Shown here in pieces: positions 38,127-49,120 of a stretch of DNA of 64,000 nt. The stretch is from an uncultured Pluralibacter sp. (GTDB lineage Bacteria; Pseudomonadota; Gammaproteobacteria; Enterobacterales; Enterobacteriaceae), in the NCBI RefSeq assembly GCF_913775985.1, contig NZ_CAJYMB010000147.1, forward strand, positions 248,001 to 312,000, read 5' to 3'. The notes beneath the pieces were generated by a model, which saw only the letters and a list, made by a program, of their open reading frames with translations, was not told the DNA's origin and searched no databases. Each line of letters starts with the position of its first letter. The first letter of the stretch is position 1. The position numbers and the translations under genes are program-made.

Positions 38127-38648
38127 TTATGGCCGAAATAGCTTTTCCATCGACTTTGTCGGGTAAAAAAGCGAGCGCGCGTTTTCTCGCACCAGCGGGA
38201 TAAAGCCCAGCTTGCGGTAAAACTGCTGCGCATTTTCGTTTAGGGCATCAACAAAAAGGCCGTGGATCCCCACGGCTTGCGAAGCCTGGTACACCACTGT
38301 CATGGCATGCGCGACAAGCGTGCTCCCCCATGCCTGTCCCTGCAGCGTTTTATCTACTGCCAGCCTTCCGAGCGTAACGCTCGGAACGTTAACGTAGGGA
38401 ATATGGCGTTTTTGGCTGTTTGAGGGAAGCGCCGCTTTCTCAAAGCTGCTACCTGAGAGGGTGTAGAATCCCATGATACGCGGTCTCGTATCCCGGTTAA
38501 TAAGCATGTAGGCGCGTAAAATACGGCTGCGATGCTGGCGAATAAGGTGATCTTGCAGAAAGACATTCAGAGATCCTTCTCCGCAGTCAAAACCTGAAAA
38601 ATCGTACTCTTTATCATCAGAGTAGGTTTCTATCCCGTAATCAGGCAT
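38127..38648 (-). CDS. TacT-like GNAT acetyltransferase toxin
   Basis: A 173-residue GNAT protein of the TacT type. These toxins acetylate the amino group of aminoacyl-tRNA and stop translation. Family features are the N-terminal FDCGEGSLNVFLQ, the acetyl-CoA loop LGRLAVDKTLQGQAWGSTL, and the C-terminal NAQQFYRKLGF with the catalytic Tyr. It starts 3 nt after the antitoxin stop with GGAG inside the antitoxin's end, so translation is coupled. It is convergent with the hexosaminidase gene. Confidence 0.92.
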   Translation of the reverse strand: MPDYGIETYSDDKEYDFSGFDCGEGSLNVFLQDHLIRQHRSRILRAYMLINRDTRPRIMGFYTLSGSSFEKAALPSNSQKRHIPYVNVPSVTLGRLAVDKTLQGQAWGSTLVAHAMTVVYQASQAVGIHGLFVDALNENAQQFYRKLGFIPLVRENARSLFYPTKSMEKLFRP

Positions 38649-38651
38649 GAA

Positions 38652-38921
38652 TTACTCCATTTTTTTAAGGCGTTCCGCTGCGCGCTTGATTCTTTCATTG
38701 GGGGGGGGTGGATTGCTGATAGCATCCATCACCTGATTCCAGGACTCTTCATTTAAGACCAAACGGCGGTGCTGCTCGATAACCTGCGCGGCGTGTTCAC
38801 AGGCGCTGGAAACCAGGAATTGAGTCACCGTCTGATTGGACATAGCAGCAGCCTCTTCAATGATATTTTTATCATCTTCAGTCAACCTGAGGTCGATGCG
38901 TTGCTTTTTCAGTGCAGACAT
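38652..38921 (-). CDS. TacA-like DUF1778 ribbon-helix-helix antitoxin
   Basis: An 89-residue DUF1778 protein. The N-terminal RHH DNA-binding part is QRIDLRLTEDDKNIIEEAA, and the C-terminal part (about 50-89) should wrap and neutralise the toxin. It is the first gene of the TA operon with AAGGA upstream. Two inverted repeats just upstream are likely its operators, giving conditional autorepression with the toxin. Confidence 0.92.
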   Translation of the reverse strand: MSALKKQRIDLRLTEDDKNIIEEAAAMSNQTVTQFLVSSACEHAAQVIEQHRRLVLNEESWNQVMDAISNPPPPNERIKRAAERLKKME

Positions 38922-38933
38922 TTTCTTTTCCTT

Positions 38934-38952
38934 CAGCAGGATTATCCTGCTG
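38934..38952. promoter_or_regulatory. Inverted repeat at the TA operon promoter (proximal operator)
   Basis: CAGCAGGA-TTA-TCCTGCTG, a perfect 8-bp inverted repeat 13-31 bp upstream of the antitoxin start codon. Probable TacA operator. Confidence 0.6.
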
Positions 38953-38966
38953 GGATTGTTATCAGA

Positions 38967-38987
38967 TGTACGGTGAATATCCGTACA
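38967..38987. promoter_or_regulatory. Inverted repeat at the TA operon promoter (distal operator)
   Basis: TGTACGG-TGAATAT-CCGTACA, a perfect 7-bp inverted repeat with a 7-nt spacer, centred about 34 bp from the first repeat. RHH antitoxins commonly bind such paired sites. Confidence 0.55.
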
Positions 38988-39070
38988 AAAAGAAATGTAG
39001 CTGTTTTTGGCGTTTTATTCAACAGAAGGGAATGCTACGAATTAAGGGAGGCCGGTAAGAGAGAGGATTA

Positions 39071-39108
39071 AAAAAGCCTCTTGATTACGCGAGGGTAATC
39101 AAGAGGCT
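39071..39108 (-). terminator. Terminator of ridA
   Basis: A perfect 14-bp stem (AGCCTCTTGATTAC 39075-39088, GTAATCAAGAGGCT 39095-39108) with a 6-nt loop, followed by TTTTTT on the minus strand. It lies 23 nt past the ridA stop. Confidence 0.95.
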
Positions 39109-39131
39109 CATTGCGTGATGTCAGGCTTCAA

Positions 39132-39518
39132 TCAGCGACGCACGGCAATCGCTTCAATTTCAATCTTCACGTCTTTCGGCAGGCGGGCCACTTCGACGCA
39201 GGAGCGCGCCGGGAAGCTGGCCTTGTGCTCGGTGAAAAACGCTTCGTAAGTAGCGTTAACGGTGGCGAAATCATTGAGATCTTTCACGAAAACGGTGGTT
39301 TTTACGATATCGCCCACTTTCAGGCCCGCGGCTTCAACGATCGCCTGCACGTTTTCCAGCGACTGGCGCGCCTGGGCGGCGATGTCGTCGGCCACGGTGC
39401 CGGTTTTCGGATCGACCGGGATCTGGCCGGAGGTGATGATCATGCTGCCGAGGTCGACGCCCTGAACGTAAGGGCCAATGGCTGCCGGTGCTTTTTCTGT
39501 CGCAATACTTTTGCTCAT
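39132..39518 (-). CDS. ridA: RidA, 2-iminobutanoate/2-iminopropanoate deaminase
   Basis: A 128-residue RidA/YjgF protein nearly identical to E. coli RidA. It hydrolyses reactive enamine/imine products of PLP enzymes such as IlvA. The conserved substrate-binding Arg is in FPARSCVEVARLP. The ATG at 39518 follows AAGGAG and gives the standard start MSKSIATEKAP. The open frame extends 14 codons upstream without homology. Confidence 0.97.
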   Translation of the reverse strand: MSKSIATEKAPAAIGPYVQGVDLGSMIITSGQIPVDPKTGTVADDIAAQARQSLENVQAIVEAAGLKVGDIVKTTVFVKDLNDFATVNATYEAFFTEHKASFPARSCVEVARLPKDVKIEIEAIAVRR

Positions 39519-39629
39519 TATTTTCTCCTTGGTGACAGTGGATGGCTTTGATACCCGCAATAATTCCAGTCACTTGACGCAGTTTACGCGCAGGCAGCCT
39601 GAAGTATGACGGGCATAAGGTACCCGGCC

Positions 39630-39658
39630 ATTATAGGGAGCCGGGCAGGGGTTACCAA
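39630..39658 (-). promoter_or_regulatory. Sigma-70 promoter for ridA
   Basis: On the minus strand TTGGTA (39658-39653) and a perfect TATAAT (39635-39630) are separated by 17 bp. It lies in the pyrI-ridA gap about 110 bp before the ridA ATG. Confidence 0.7.
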
Positions 39659-39663
39659 CCTAA

Positions 39664-40125
39664 TTAGTTGGCCAGTACCACGAAATGGGAAAACGCTTTC
39701 TCGCAGTATTTGCACTTCAGCACGATATCCTGCTCGCGCTTCTTCACGCTAAAGCTCGAGGCCACCGGCTCGGCGTGGCTGATGCAGTTGCTGTTCGGGC
39801 ACACCAGCACGCCGTCGATGCGATCCGGCAGCGCCGGGCGGGATTTACCCACCACTTCATAATTGTCGATGCGGTTGACCGTCGCCTGCGGCGCGTACAG
39901 CGACAGCTGGTTAACCTGCTCGTCGGTCAAAAAGGTGTTTTCGATCTTGATCAGATCTTTGCGTCCCATCTCGCCGGAGGGCAGGTTCAGGCCGATGGTG
40001 ATCCGCTGGTCGGTTTCGGTCAGCTTGAACAGGGTCAGCAGCTTAAAGCCCACCTGGGCCGGAATGTGGTCGATCACGGTGCCGCGCTTGATGGCTTCAA
40101 CCTGCAGCTTGTTATCCTGAGTCAT
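39664..40125 (-). CDS. pyrI: PyrI, aspartate carbamoyltransferase regulatory chain
   Basis: A 153-residue protein matching E. coli PyrI. The N-terminal domain binds CTP/ATP, and the C-terminal zinc domain has CPNSNC and CKYC, which bind the catalytic chain. It gives allosteric feedback to pyrimidine synthesis. It follows pyrB by 10 nt in the same operon. Confidence 0.98.
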   Translation of the reverse strand: MTQDNKLQVEAIKRGTVIDHIPAQVGFKLLTLFKLTETDQRITIGLNLPSGEMGRKDLIKIENTFLTDEQVNQLSLYAPQATVNRIDNYEVVGKSRPALPDRIDGVLVCPNSNCISHAEPVASSFSVKKREQDIVLKCKYCEKAFSHFVVLAN

Positions 40126-40135
40126 ACGTTTCCCC

Positions 40136-41071
40136 TTACAGATCCAAATCGCTGTTCAGCACCAGCGCCAGCAGCGCCTGGCGAGCAAAAATGCCGTTGC
40201 CGGCCTGCTGGAAGTACCAGGCGTGCGGCGTCTTATCAACATCGGTGGTGATTTCATCAATGCGCGGCAGCGGGTGCAGTACTTTCATGTTATCGCGCGC
40301 CCCGGCCAGGTCTGCCGCGCGCAGCACGAACTGCGCTTTGACGTTGGCATACTCGGACGGATCGAGGCGCTCTTTCTGCACCCGGGTCATGTACAGAATA
40401 TCCACCTCGGCCATGACCTCCTCGAAGGCGCTGTGCACGCTCCAGGCGATGCCTTTTTCATCCAGCATATCGAGAATGTACTGCGGCATCGCCAGCGCGT
40501 CGGGGGCGATAAAGTAGAAGCGGTTGCCGTTAAACTTCGCCAGCGCCTGAGTCAGGGAGTGGACGGTGCGGCCGTACTTCAGGTCGCCCACCATCGCCAC
40601 GTTAAGATTCTCCAGCCGGCCCTGGGTTTCGCGGATGGTAAACAGATCCAGCAGCGTCTGGGTCGGGTGCTGGTTGGAGCCGTCTCCGGCGTTGAGCACC
40701 GGAATGCCGCCGGAAAATTCCGTCGCCAGCCGCGCGGCGCCCTCCTGCGGGTGGCGCATCACGATAGCGTCCACATAAGTGCCGATCACCGAGATGGTAT
40801 CCGCCAGGGTTTCGCCTTTTTTACCCAGCGAGGTGTTGGCGCTGTCGGAAAAGCCCACGACGCTGGCGCCCAGGCGGTGCATCGAGGTTTCAAACGACAG
40901 GCGGGTGCGGGTCGAGGCCTCAAAGAAGCAGCTGGCAATCACCTTGTGCCTGAGCAGTTCGGGTTGCGGCGTGGCCTTTAGCTTCGCGGCGGTGGCCAGC
41001 ACCAGTTCCAGGTCTTCGCGGCTGAGATCGTTTATTGAGATGATGTGTTTGTGATACAGCGGATTCGCCAT
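40136..41071 (-). CDS. pyrB: PyrB, aspartate carbamoyltransferase catalytic chain
   Basis: A 311-residue enzyme that joins carbamoyl phosphate and aspartate, the first committed step of pyrimidine synthesis. The carbamoyl-phosphate motif is [19 protein letters not shown], and [11 protein letters not shown] is also clear. It assembles with PyrI as two trimers and three dimers. It starts 2 nt past the pyrL stop, linking it to attenuation. Confidence 0.98.
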   Translation of the reverse strand: MANPLYHKHIISINDLSREDLELVLATAAKLKATPQPELLRHKVIASCFFEASTRTRLSFETSMHRLGASVVGFSDSANTSLGKKGETLADTISVIGTYVDAIVMRHPQEGAARLATEFSGGIPVLNAGDGSNQHPTQTLLDLFTIRETQGRLENLNVAMVGDLKYGRTVHSLTQALAKFNGNRFYFIAPDALAMPQYILDMLDEKGIAWSVHSAFEEVMAEVDILYMTRVQKERLDPSEYANVKAQFVLRAADLAGARDNMKVLHPLPRIDEITTDVDKTPHAWYFQQAGNGIFARQALLALVLNSDLDL

Positions 41072-41073
41072 GT

Positions 41074-41211
41074 TTATCTCCTGACGCCGGGCAAAAAAAA
41101 AGCCCCTTCAAAAAGGGGCTTAAGAATTTGGGAATGCAGCGGAAAGGAAAACGGCAGGCCGGCGTCTGTTTTCAGACGCGGTAAGACAGCGTGTCGTACA
41201 CAGTTGACCAT
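41074..41211 (-). CDS. pyrL: PyrL leader peptide of pyrBI
   Basis: A 45-residue leader starting [20 protein letters not shown], homologous to the 44-residue E. coli PyrL, behind GGAGGAAGT. Its 3' half spans the attenuator hairpin; the stop is 2 nt before the pyrB ATG. When UTP is low, RNA polymerase pauses, ribosomes catch up and disrupt the terminator. The N-terminal half is well conserved; residues 24-32 have diverged. Confidence 0.92.
   Translation of the reverse strand: MVNCVRHAVLPRLKTDAGLPFSFPLHSQILKPLFEGAFFLPGVRR
41093..41120 (-). terminator. pyrBI attenuator
   Basis: Inside pyrL, AGCCCC and GGGGCT form a GC-rich hairpin (41101-41120) followed on the minus strand by eight or more T residues. 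It is the classical UTP-sensitive attenuator. Confidence 0.95.
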
Positions 41212-41355
41212 ACTTCCTCCCGGCAAATCGACGGGCATTATACGCAGCCCGACGCGGGGATCAAGTGATTATTTGCACAATAGAAAACGTTTGCGCTGCT
41301 GATCCTGGCCCCGCGCGGCCAGCCGCACTTTTCGCGCCTGCGGGGCGTTGGGGCG

Positions 41356-43404
<2,049 letters not shown>

Positions 43405-43489
43405 TTATGTGGTCGGATGAGTTTAATTTAGCGCCGGCGGCGAAAAAGGGAAAAGGGCAGTGCGGTGAATGTGATGGGAGTCAAAGATT

Positions 43490-43517
43490 GAGGATGCGAA
43501 TGGGCGCCCGCATCCTC
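43490..43517 (-). terminator. Hairpin downstream of the DapA-like gene
   Basis: GAGGATGCG and CGCATCCTC form a perfect 9-bp stem with a 10-nt loop. The following minus-strand bases, AATCTTTG, are only moderately T-rich. It separates the DapA-like gene from fadH. Confidence 0.6.
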
Positions 43518-43525
43518 CCGGCAGG

Positions 43526-44416
43526 CTATTCCAGCGCGCCGGTGGCCAGAAACTCCTCCAGCGCGCGGCGCTCTTCGCCGCTAATGCTCTGCAGCGGAAA
43601 GGGCAGCGCCGGGGCGGCGACGTGGCCGAGCATTTCTGCCGCCGCGGCCACTACCCGCAGGCTGCCGCGGGCGTTAAACAGATCCCACAGCGGCGCCAGC
43701 CGCTCGTTGCTGTCGGCGTCGCCCCGGCGCGCGGCGCGGAGAATATCCACGCAGGTGCGTGGAAAAAGTCCCGCGAGGACCGAATACCAGACGTCAAAGC
43801 CGGCGCAGAGCGCGGAAGGTGCCTGCCTGTCGCCGCTGACGCCGAGAGAGACGTGCGGCGGCAGCCGGGCGCGCAGCGCGGTTGCCAGCGCCGCTTTGTC
43901 CGCCGCCGCGGCCGGAAGCCGGTTCAGCTTCACCGAGCCGACGCCGGGCAGCCGGGCGACGGCGGCCAGCAGATCGTCGCTGAAGGTAAAGCGGGTTCCT
44001 CCGACGTTTTCATAGACGCACAGCGGCACCGACAGGGATTCACTCACCCGCGCGTACAGGCGATAAACCTCGACGTCGGTGAGCGGCTGGTAGCTCACCG
44101 GAGCCAGCAGCACCGCGCTGACCCCGGCGCGCTGGGCATCGTCGGCCGCGCGCAGAATATCGTCCAGCCGCAGAGCGCCGATGCCTACCATCACCGGAAT
44201 TTTTCCCGCCTGCGCTACCGCCAGTTCGGCGACTCGCGCCCGCTGGTCGAGCGCCAGGTAGGGATAGCTTCCCGTTGAGCCGAGCACGCTGAGGGTATCG
44301 ACCTCTGCGTCCACTATCCTGGCCAGCAGCTTCGCCAGCGCCGGTTCGTCAATGCGACTGTCGCGAAGGGGCGTCAGCGGGAAGGCGCTGAGCCCCTGAA
44401 AGAGGGGGGAAATCAT
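43526..44416 (-). CDS. DapA/NanA-superfamily aldolase or lyase
   Basis: A 296-residue class I aldolase of the dihydrodipicolinate synthase/N-acetylneuraminate lyase superfamily. The GSTGSYPYL segment matches the pyruvate-binding GxxGE loop with Glu replaced by Ser-Tyr, the Tyr is in VYENVGG, and the Schiff-base Lys is in GSVKLNR. The changed loop makes true DapA activity unlikely. The substrate is not predictable. It stands between patA and fadH, where E. coli has other genes, and has AAGGAAAACAGT before the ATG. Confidence 0.85.
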   Translation of the reverse strand: MISPLFQGLSAFPLTPLRDSRIDEPALAKLLARIVDAEVDTLSVLGSTGSYPYLALDQRARVAELAVAQAGKIPVMVGIGALRLDDILRAADDAQRAGVSAVLLAPVSYQPLTDVEVYRLYARVSESLSVPLCVYENVGGTRFTFSDDLLAAVARLPGVGSVKLNRLPAAAADKAALATALRARLPPHVSLGVSGDRQAPSALCAGFDVWYSVLAGLFPRTCVDILRAARRGDADSNERLAPLWDLFNARGSLRVVAAAAEMLGHVAAPALPFPLQSISGEERRALEEFLATGALE

Positions 44417-44440
44417 ACTGTTTTCCTTGGTGAATAAATA

Positions 44441-44477
44441 AAAAAAAGCCCGGTGACGTTAAACGCGCACCGGGCTT
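44441..44477 (-). terminator. Terminator of patA
   Basis: AAGCCCGGTG and CACCGGGCTT form a perfect 10-bp stem with a 12-nt loop, followed on the minus strand by eight T residues. It lies 15 nt past the patA stop. Confidence 0.95.
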
Positions 44478-44491
44478 AATAGTGACTATCT

Positions 44492-46042
<1,551 letters not shown>

Positions 46043-46129
46043 TTAAAACGTTCACTATTTTGAACGGCTTGCCCTGCCATGGTGCGCAAATGCCCCATTT
46101 TGGGGCAGCAGCAGAATATAGCGGAGGAT

Positions 46130-46636
46130 TCAGGGGAGCTGCGAAATTTCCATCGCCGCACTGTCGATAACGGCGATGATTTTTTTCAGCTGGGCATCAT
46201 CAATCGGCTGCTGGTTGATCTTCAGATCCAGCACCGCTTTAAAATTTTCCAGCGCCCGCTTCATCTGCGGATCTTTACGCAGGGCGTGGCCGAGGCTTCT
46301 TGCCTGCAGGCGCCGCTGGATTTCACCCAGCGGCTGCTGCTGGGCGGCGAGCGCCCGGCGGCCCGCCTCGGTAATGGCAATCATTCTGCGCCCGCTTTCT
46401 GCGTCCGCCACGGTGACCAGGCCCTGGGCCTGAAGCTGATCGAGCGTTGGATAGATGACGCCGGGACTGGGGGTATAACCGCCCTGAGTCAGGCACTCCA
46501 CTTCTTTGATCAATTCGTAGCCGTGGCTGTCGCTGCGGGAGAGGATGTCCAGCAGCACCAGGCGCAGCTCGCCGTGGCCAAAAAAGCGCTGGCGGCGGAG
46601 GCCGTGCCGATCCACAGGTTGTTCAGGCTGATTCAT
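46130..46636 (-). CDS. yqjI: YqjI-like PadR-family metalloregulator, lacking the metal-binding N-terminus
   Basis: A 168-residue PadR-family winged-helix repressor. The body from RRQRFFGHGELRLVLLDIL onward follows E. coli YqjI closely (HGYELIKEVECLTQGGYTPSPG). E. coli YqjI is 207 residues and begins with about 45 His/Cys-rich residues that bind nickel and iron; here that extension is replaced by about 13 residues without Cys. The upstream sequence is AT-rich promoter DNA, not a lost coding start. It is divergent from yqjH, whose product it is expected to regulate. Confidence 0.9.
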   Translation of the reverse strand: MNQPEQPVDRHGLRRQRFFGHGELRLVLLDILSRSDSHGYELIKEVECLTQGGYTPSPGVIYPTLDQLQAQGLVTVADAESGRRMIAITEAGRRALAAQQQPLGEIQRRLQARSLGHALRKDPQMKRALENFKAVLDLKINQQPIDDAQLKKIIAVIDSAAMEISQLP

Positions 46637-46653
46637 GGTAAAACCCTTAATAA

Positions 46654-46663
46654 AGATATATCT
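46654..46663. promoter_or_regulatory. AGATATATCT palindrome at the yqjI start (candidate YqjI site)
   Basis: A perfect 10-bp palindrome 18 bp upstream of the yqjI ATG, followed by the repeated unit TATATCTAA at 46658-46666 and TTATATCTAAA after it. The same palindrome lies before yqjH, which suggests a shared regulator, probably YqjI. Confidence 0.6.
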
Positions 46664-46799
46664 AACTTATATCTAAATATGAAAAATTAGCAATAGCATA
46701 GCCAGAATACGAATTAATGACATGATTATAAAGAATATATTCACAACGTGCGGGCAGTAAAGACTATATCAAAAAGCGCTTGCTTTCTTCTTGTTTAGC

Positions 46800-46818
46800 A
46801 ATCATTATCATTCGCATC
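46800..46818. promoter_or_regulatory. Fur-box-like site upstream of yqjH
   Basis: AATCATTATCATTCGCATC carries three tandem hexamers of the NATWAT type seen in Fur boxes. Fur control of yqjH is established in E. coli; here it would give iron regulation in addition to YqjI. Confidence 0.6.
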
Positions 46819-46823
46819 AATTT

Positions 46824-46833
46824 AGATATATCT
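46824..46833. promoter_or_regulatory. AGATATATCT palindrome at the yqjH start (candidate YqjI site)
   Basis: Identical to the palindrome before yqjI, 23 bp upstream of the yqjH ATG and 5 bp from the Fur-like box. Confidence 0.6.
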
Positions 46834-46856
46834 TTTTCTTAGACGAGGTAGGCGCG

Positions 46857-47627
46857 ATGACGACTCAGCAAAAAAACAAATATCCCCAGCGCGTGCGTAA
46901 CGAGCTGCACTTTCGCAAGCTGACGGTGCTGCGCGTGGAGCGCATTGGCGCGGCGTTCCAGCGGGTGGTGCTGGGCGGTGAAGCGCTGGAGGGATTTATC
47001 TCCCAGGGTTTTGACGACCATACCAAGCTCTTTTTCCCCGCCCCCGGCACCACTTTCGTCCCGCCGACCGTCACCGATGAAGGCATTATCTGGGCCGACG
47101 GCCCGCGTCCGGCCACCCGTGATTACACTCCGCTGTACGATAACGCGCGGCACGAGCTGGCCTATGACTTCTTTATTCACGACGGCGGCGTGGCCAGCGA
47201 GTGGGCGATGCAGGCGAAAGCCGGGGATACGCTTACCGTTGCCGGCCCGCGCGGCTCGCTGGTGGTGCCGGAAGATTACAGCTGGCAGCTGTACGTCTGC
47301 GATGAATCCGGTATGCCTGCGCTGCGCCGCCGTCTGGAAAGCCTGCGCCAGCAGGCGGTTCTGCCGAAGGTGAAAGCCATTGTTACCGTGGCTGACGCCG
47401 CGTGGCAGGATTACCTGGCGGACAGCGGATTTGAGATCGAGTGGATTATCGGCCACGATGAAAGCGCCATCGCCGCCGCGCTGCAGGCCGTGACCGTGCC
47501 GGCAGAAGACTATTTTATCTGGGTGACGGGCGAAGGGGCGGTCGTGAAGTCGCTTACCGATAATTTTGTCACCGGTGACATCAACCCGCACCTGGTGCGT
47601 TCTCAGGCCTACTGGCATCGTAAATAA
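46857..47627 (+). CDS. yqjH: YqjH, NADPH-dependent ferric-chelate reductase
   Basis: A 256-residue siderophore-interacting flavoprotein like E. coli YqjH (254 aa). The FAD motif RPATRDYTPL is the family RxYT(x) signature, the NADPH domain follows from about residue 130, and the C-terminus LVRSQAYWHRK is typical. It releases iron from ferric siderophores such as ferric dicitrate or catechols in the cytoplasm. The ATG at 46857 follows GAGGT and gives the E. coli-like start; the upstream frame covers the promoter. Confidence 0.94.
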   Translation: MTTQQKNKYPQRVRNELHFRKLTVLRVERIGAAFQRVVLGGEALEGFISQGFDDHTKLFFPAPGTTFVPPTVTDEGIIWADGPRPATRDYTPLYDNARHELAYDFFIHDGGVASEWAMQAKAGDTLTVAGPRGSLVVPEDYSWQLYVCDESGMPALRRRLESLRQQAVLPKVKAIVTVADAAWQDYLADSGFEIEWIIGHDESAIAAALQAVTVPAEDYFIWVTGEGAVVKSLTDNFVTGDINPHLVRSQAYWHRK

Positions 47628-48117
47628 GAATTCCTCCGGGGCTAAAAGAGAGTATTCTCATTGGCCCCGCTATATCCCCTTCTTTATTTCCATTATTTTT
47701 TAGGGTTAATAGTTCACTGCTGTTAATCTTCTCACTTTATATCGCATGCTAAAGATTAGCCTTTTCATAGCGTCATAATAATTCCTCTTAATAATCAGTA
47801 ACTACAAAACATTACAAAAACTGAAATCAAATAAGCGTAGCGCGCTTTTATTTCTTTTAATTGTAGGTTAAGGTTGTTTACTATCATTTGGTAATAAAAA
47901 TCGTTGCCATAAATGAAAAAACACAGTGTTGTGTTTATTCGTTTCATAATTTGACAAATTGAAAGTCATTGTCTATACCCATAGCAATTACGTGGAGAAT
48001 ATTTTTTTAATCCGCTAAGGTTGCAGGGGTATGGGCTGTTTTTTTAAACGCAGATGAACTTATTCACTGTTTATATAAACAGTTGCCTAACAGATTTTAA
48101 CCAGAGGAGTTTTAATA
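47628..48117. other. 490-bp AT-rich gap before the YcaC-like gene
   Basis: No gene recognised. A CGGGGC/GCCCCG hairpin around 47637-47672 may end yqjH. The right end carries a near-consensus LexA box. The region between is AT-rich with no obvious small RNA structure by eye. Confidence 0.5.
48065..48084. promoter_or_regulatory. LexA (SOS) box
   Basis: CACTGTTTATATAAACAGTT contains CTGT-N8-ACAG with a fully palindromic 18-bp core (48066-48083). Against the consensus TACTGTATATATATACAGTA it differs at four outer or central positions, all T/A or edge changes. It lies 34 bp upstream of the start codon of the YcaC-like gene, a usual place for a LexA-repressed promoter. Confidence 0.7.
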
Positions 48118-48756
48118 ATGTCCAAGCCTTATGTACGCCTTGATAAAGACGACGCCGCTGTCCTGTTTGTTGACCACCAGTCTGGCCTGCTCAACATGAC
48201 CCGCGATTTTAACCCGGACCAGCTGCGCAACCGCGTTATTGGCCTGGCCGATCTGGCAAAATTCTTTAACCTGCCGGTTATCCTGACCACCAGCTTCGAA
48301 GACGGCCCGAACGGCCCGATCGTGCCGGAGCTGGTAGAGCGTTTCCCGGATGCACCGTACATCGCCCGTCCTGGCCAGATCAACGCCTGGGACAACGAAG
48401 ACTTTGTTAACGCGGTTAAAGCCACGGGTAAAAAGCAGCTGATCATCGCTGGCGTGGTCACCGAAGTCTGCGTAGCGTTCCCGTCGCTGTCCGCGCTGGC
48501 TGAAGGCTATGACGTGTTCGTTATCGCCGATGCTTCTGCTACCTTCGATGCAATTTCCCGTGAAACTGCGCTGGATCGTATCCAGGCCGCAGGCGGTCAG
48601 ATCCTGACCTGGTTTGCTGCCGCAGGCGAGCTGCAGCGCGACTGGCGTAACGATATCCAGGGCTTTGCCGGTATCCTTGGCCCACACATCGCACCTTATT
48701 CTAACCTGATTCAGAGCTACACCCGCGCTCAGGAAGAAGCGAAGAAAAGCAAGTAA
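48118..48756 (+). CDS. YcaC-like isochorismatase-family hydrolase
   Basis: A 212-residue cysteine hydrolase of the isochorismatase/nicotinamidase superfamily, closely related to E. coli YcaC (208 aa). The catalytic triad is visible as Asp in VLFVDHQSGL, Lys in VKATGKKQ, and Cys in GVVTEVCVAFP. YcaC forms octameric rings; its substrate is unknown. AGAGGAG lies upstream of the ATG. A strong LexA-type palindrome sits in its promoter, which is unexpected for this family. Confidence 0.92.
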   Translation: MSKPYVRLDKDDAAVLFVDHQSGLLNMTRDFNPDQLRNRVIGLADLAKFFNLPVILTTSFEDGPNGPIVPELVERFPDAPYIARPGQINAWDNEDFVNAVKATGKKQLIIAGVVTEVCVAFPSLSALAEGYDVFVIADASATFDAISRETALDRIQAAGGQILTWFAAAGELQRDWRNDIQGFAGILGPHIAPYSNLIQSYTRAQEEAKKSK

Positions 48757-49120
48757 TACTGCCCGGCGGGAAAGGATTCCCGCATTATTTATCCTCCCCT
48801 TCTGCGTACACGTTTTATTATTATCTCCTCCTCTCTTGTTTACTAAAATCCCTCTTGTAAATAGTAACCCTTTTTGAGGCTGCGGTTTATTGGCGGCGGC
48901 TTTTTTGCGCTGATGATTCTCCATGTCAGTATTTCTCATTAATAATGGTGAAATGAATCAGTAAATTTGAATATGCCTGGCGAAGCTAAAAACCTAAACT
49001 TTTATTATGTTTTAAATCCTCGCGCGGAGGGGGAATTAACTATTTTAAAACACCCGTTTACGGCGATACCCTGAATAATCCAGACAGGCATGCGAAAAAA
49101 ATAAAAGACAGGGGACTGCA
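48757..49120. other. Gap between the YcaC-like gene and the MFS gene
   Basis: A short CGGGAA/TTCCCG hairpin (about 48768-48783) may end the YcaC-like transcript. The rest is AT-rich promoter-like DNA with no gene recognised. Confidence 0.5.
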
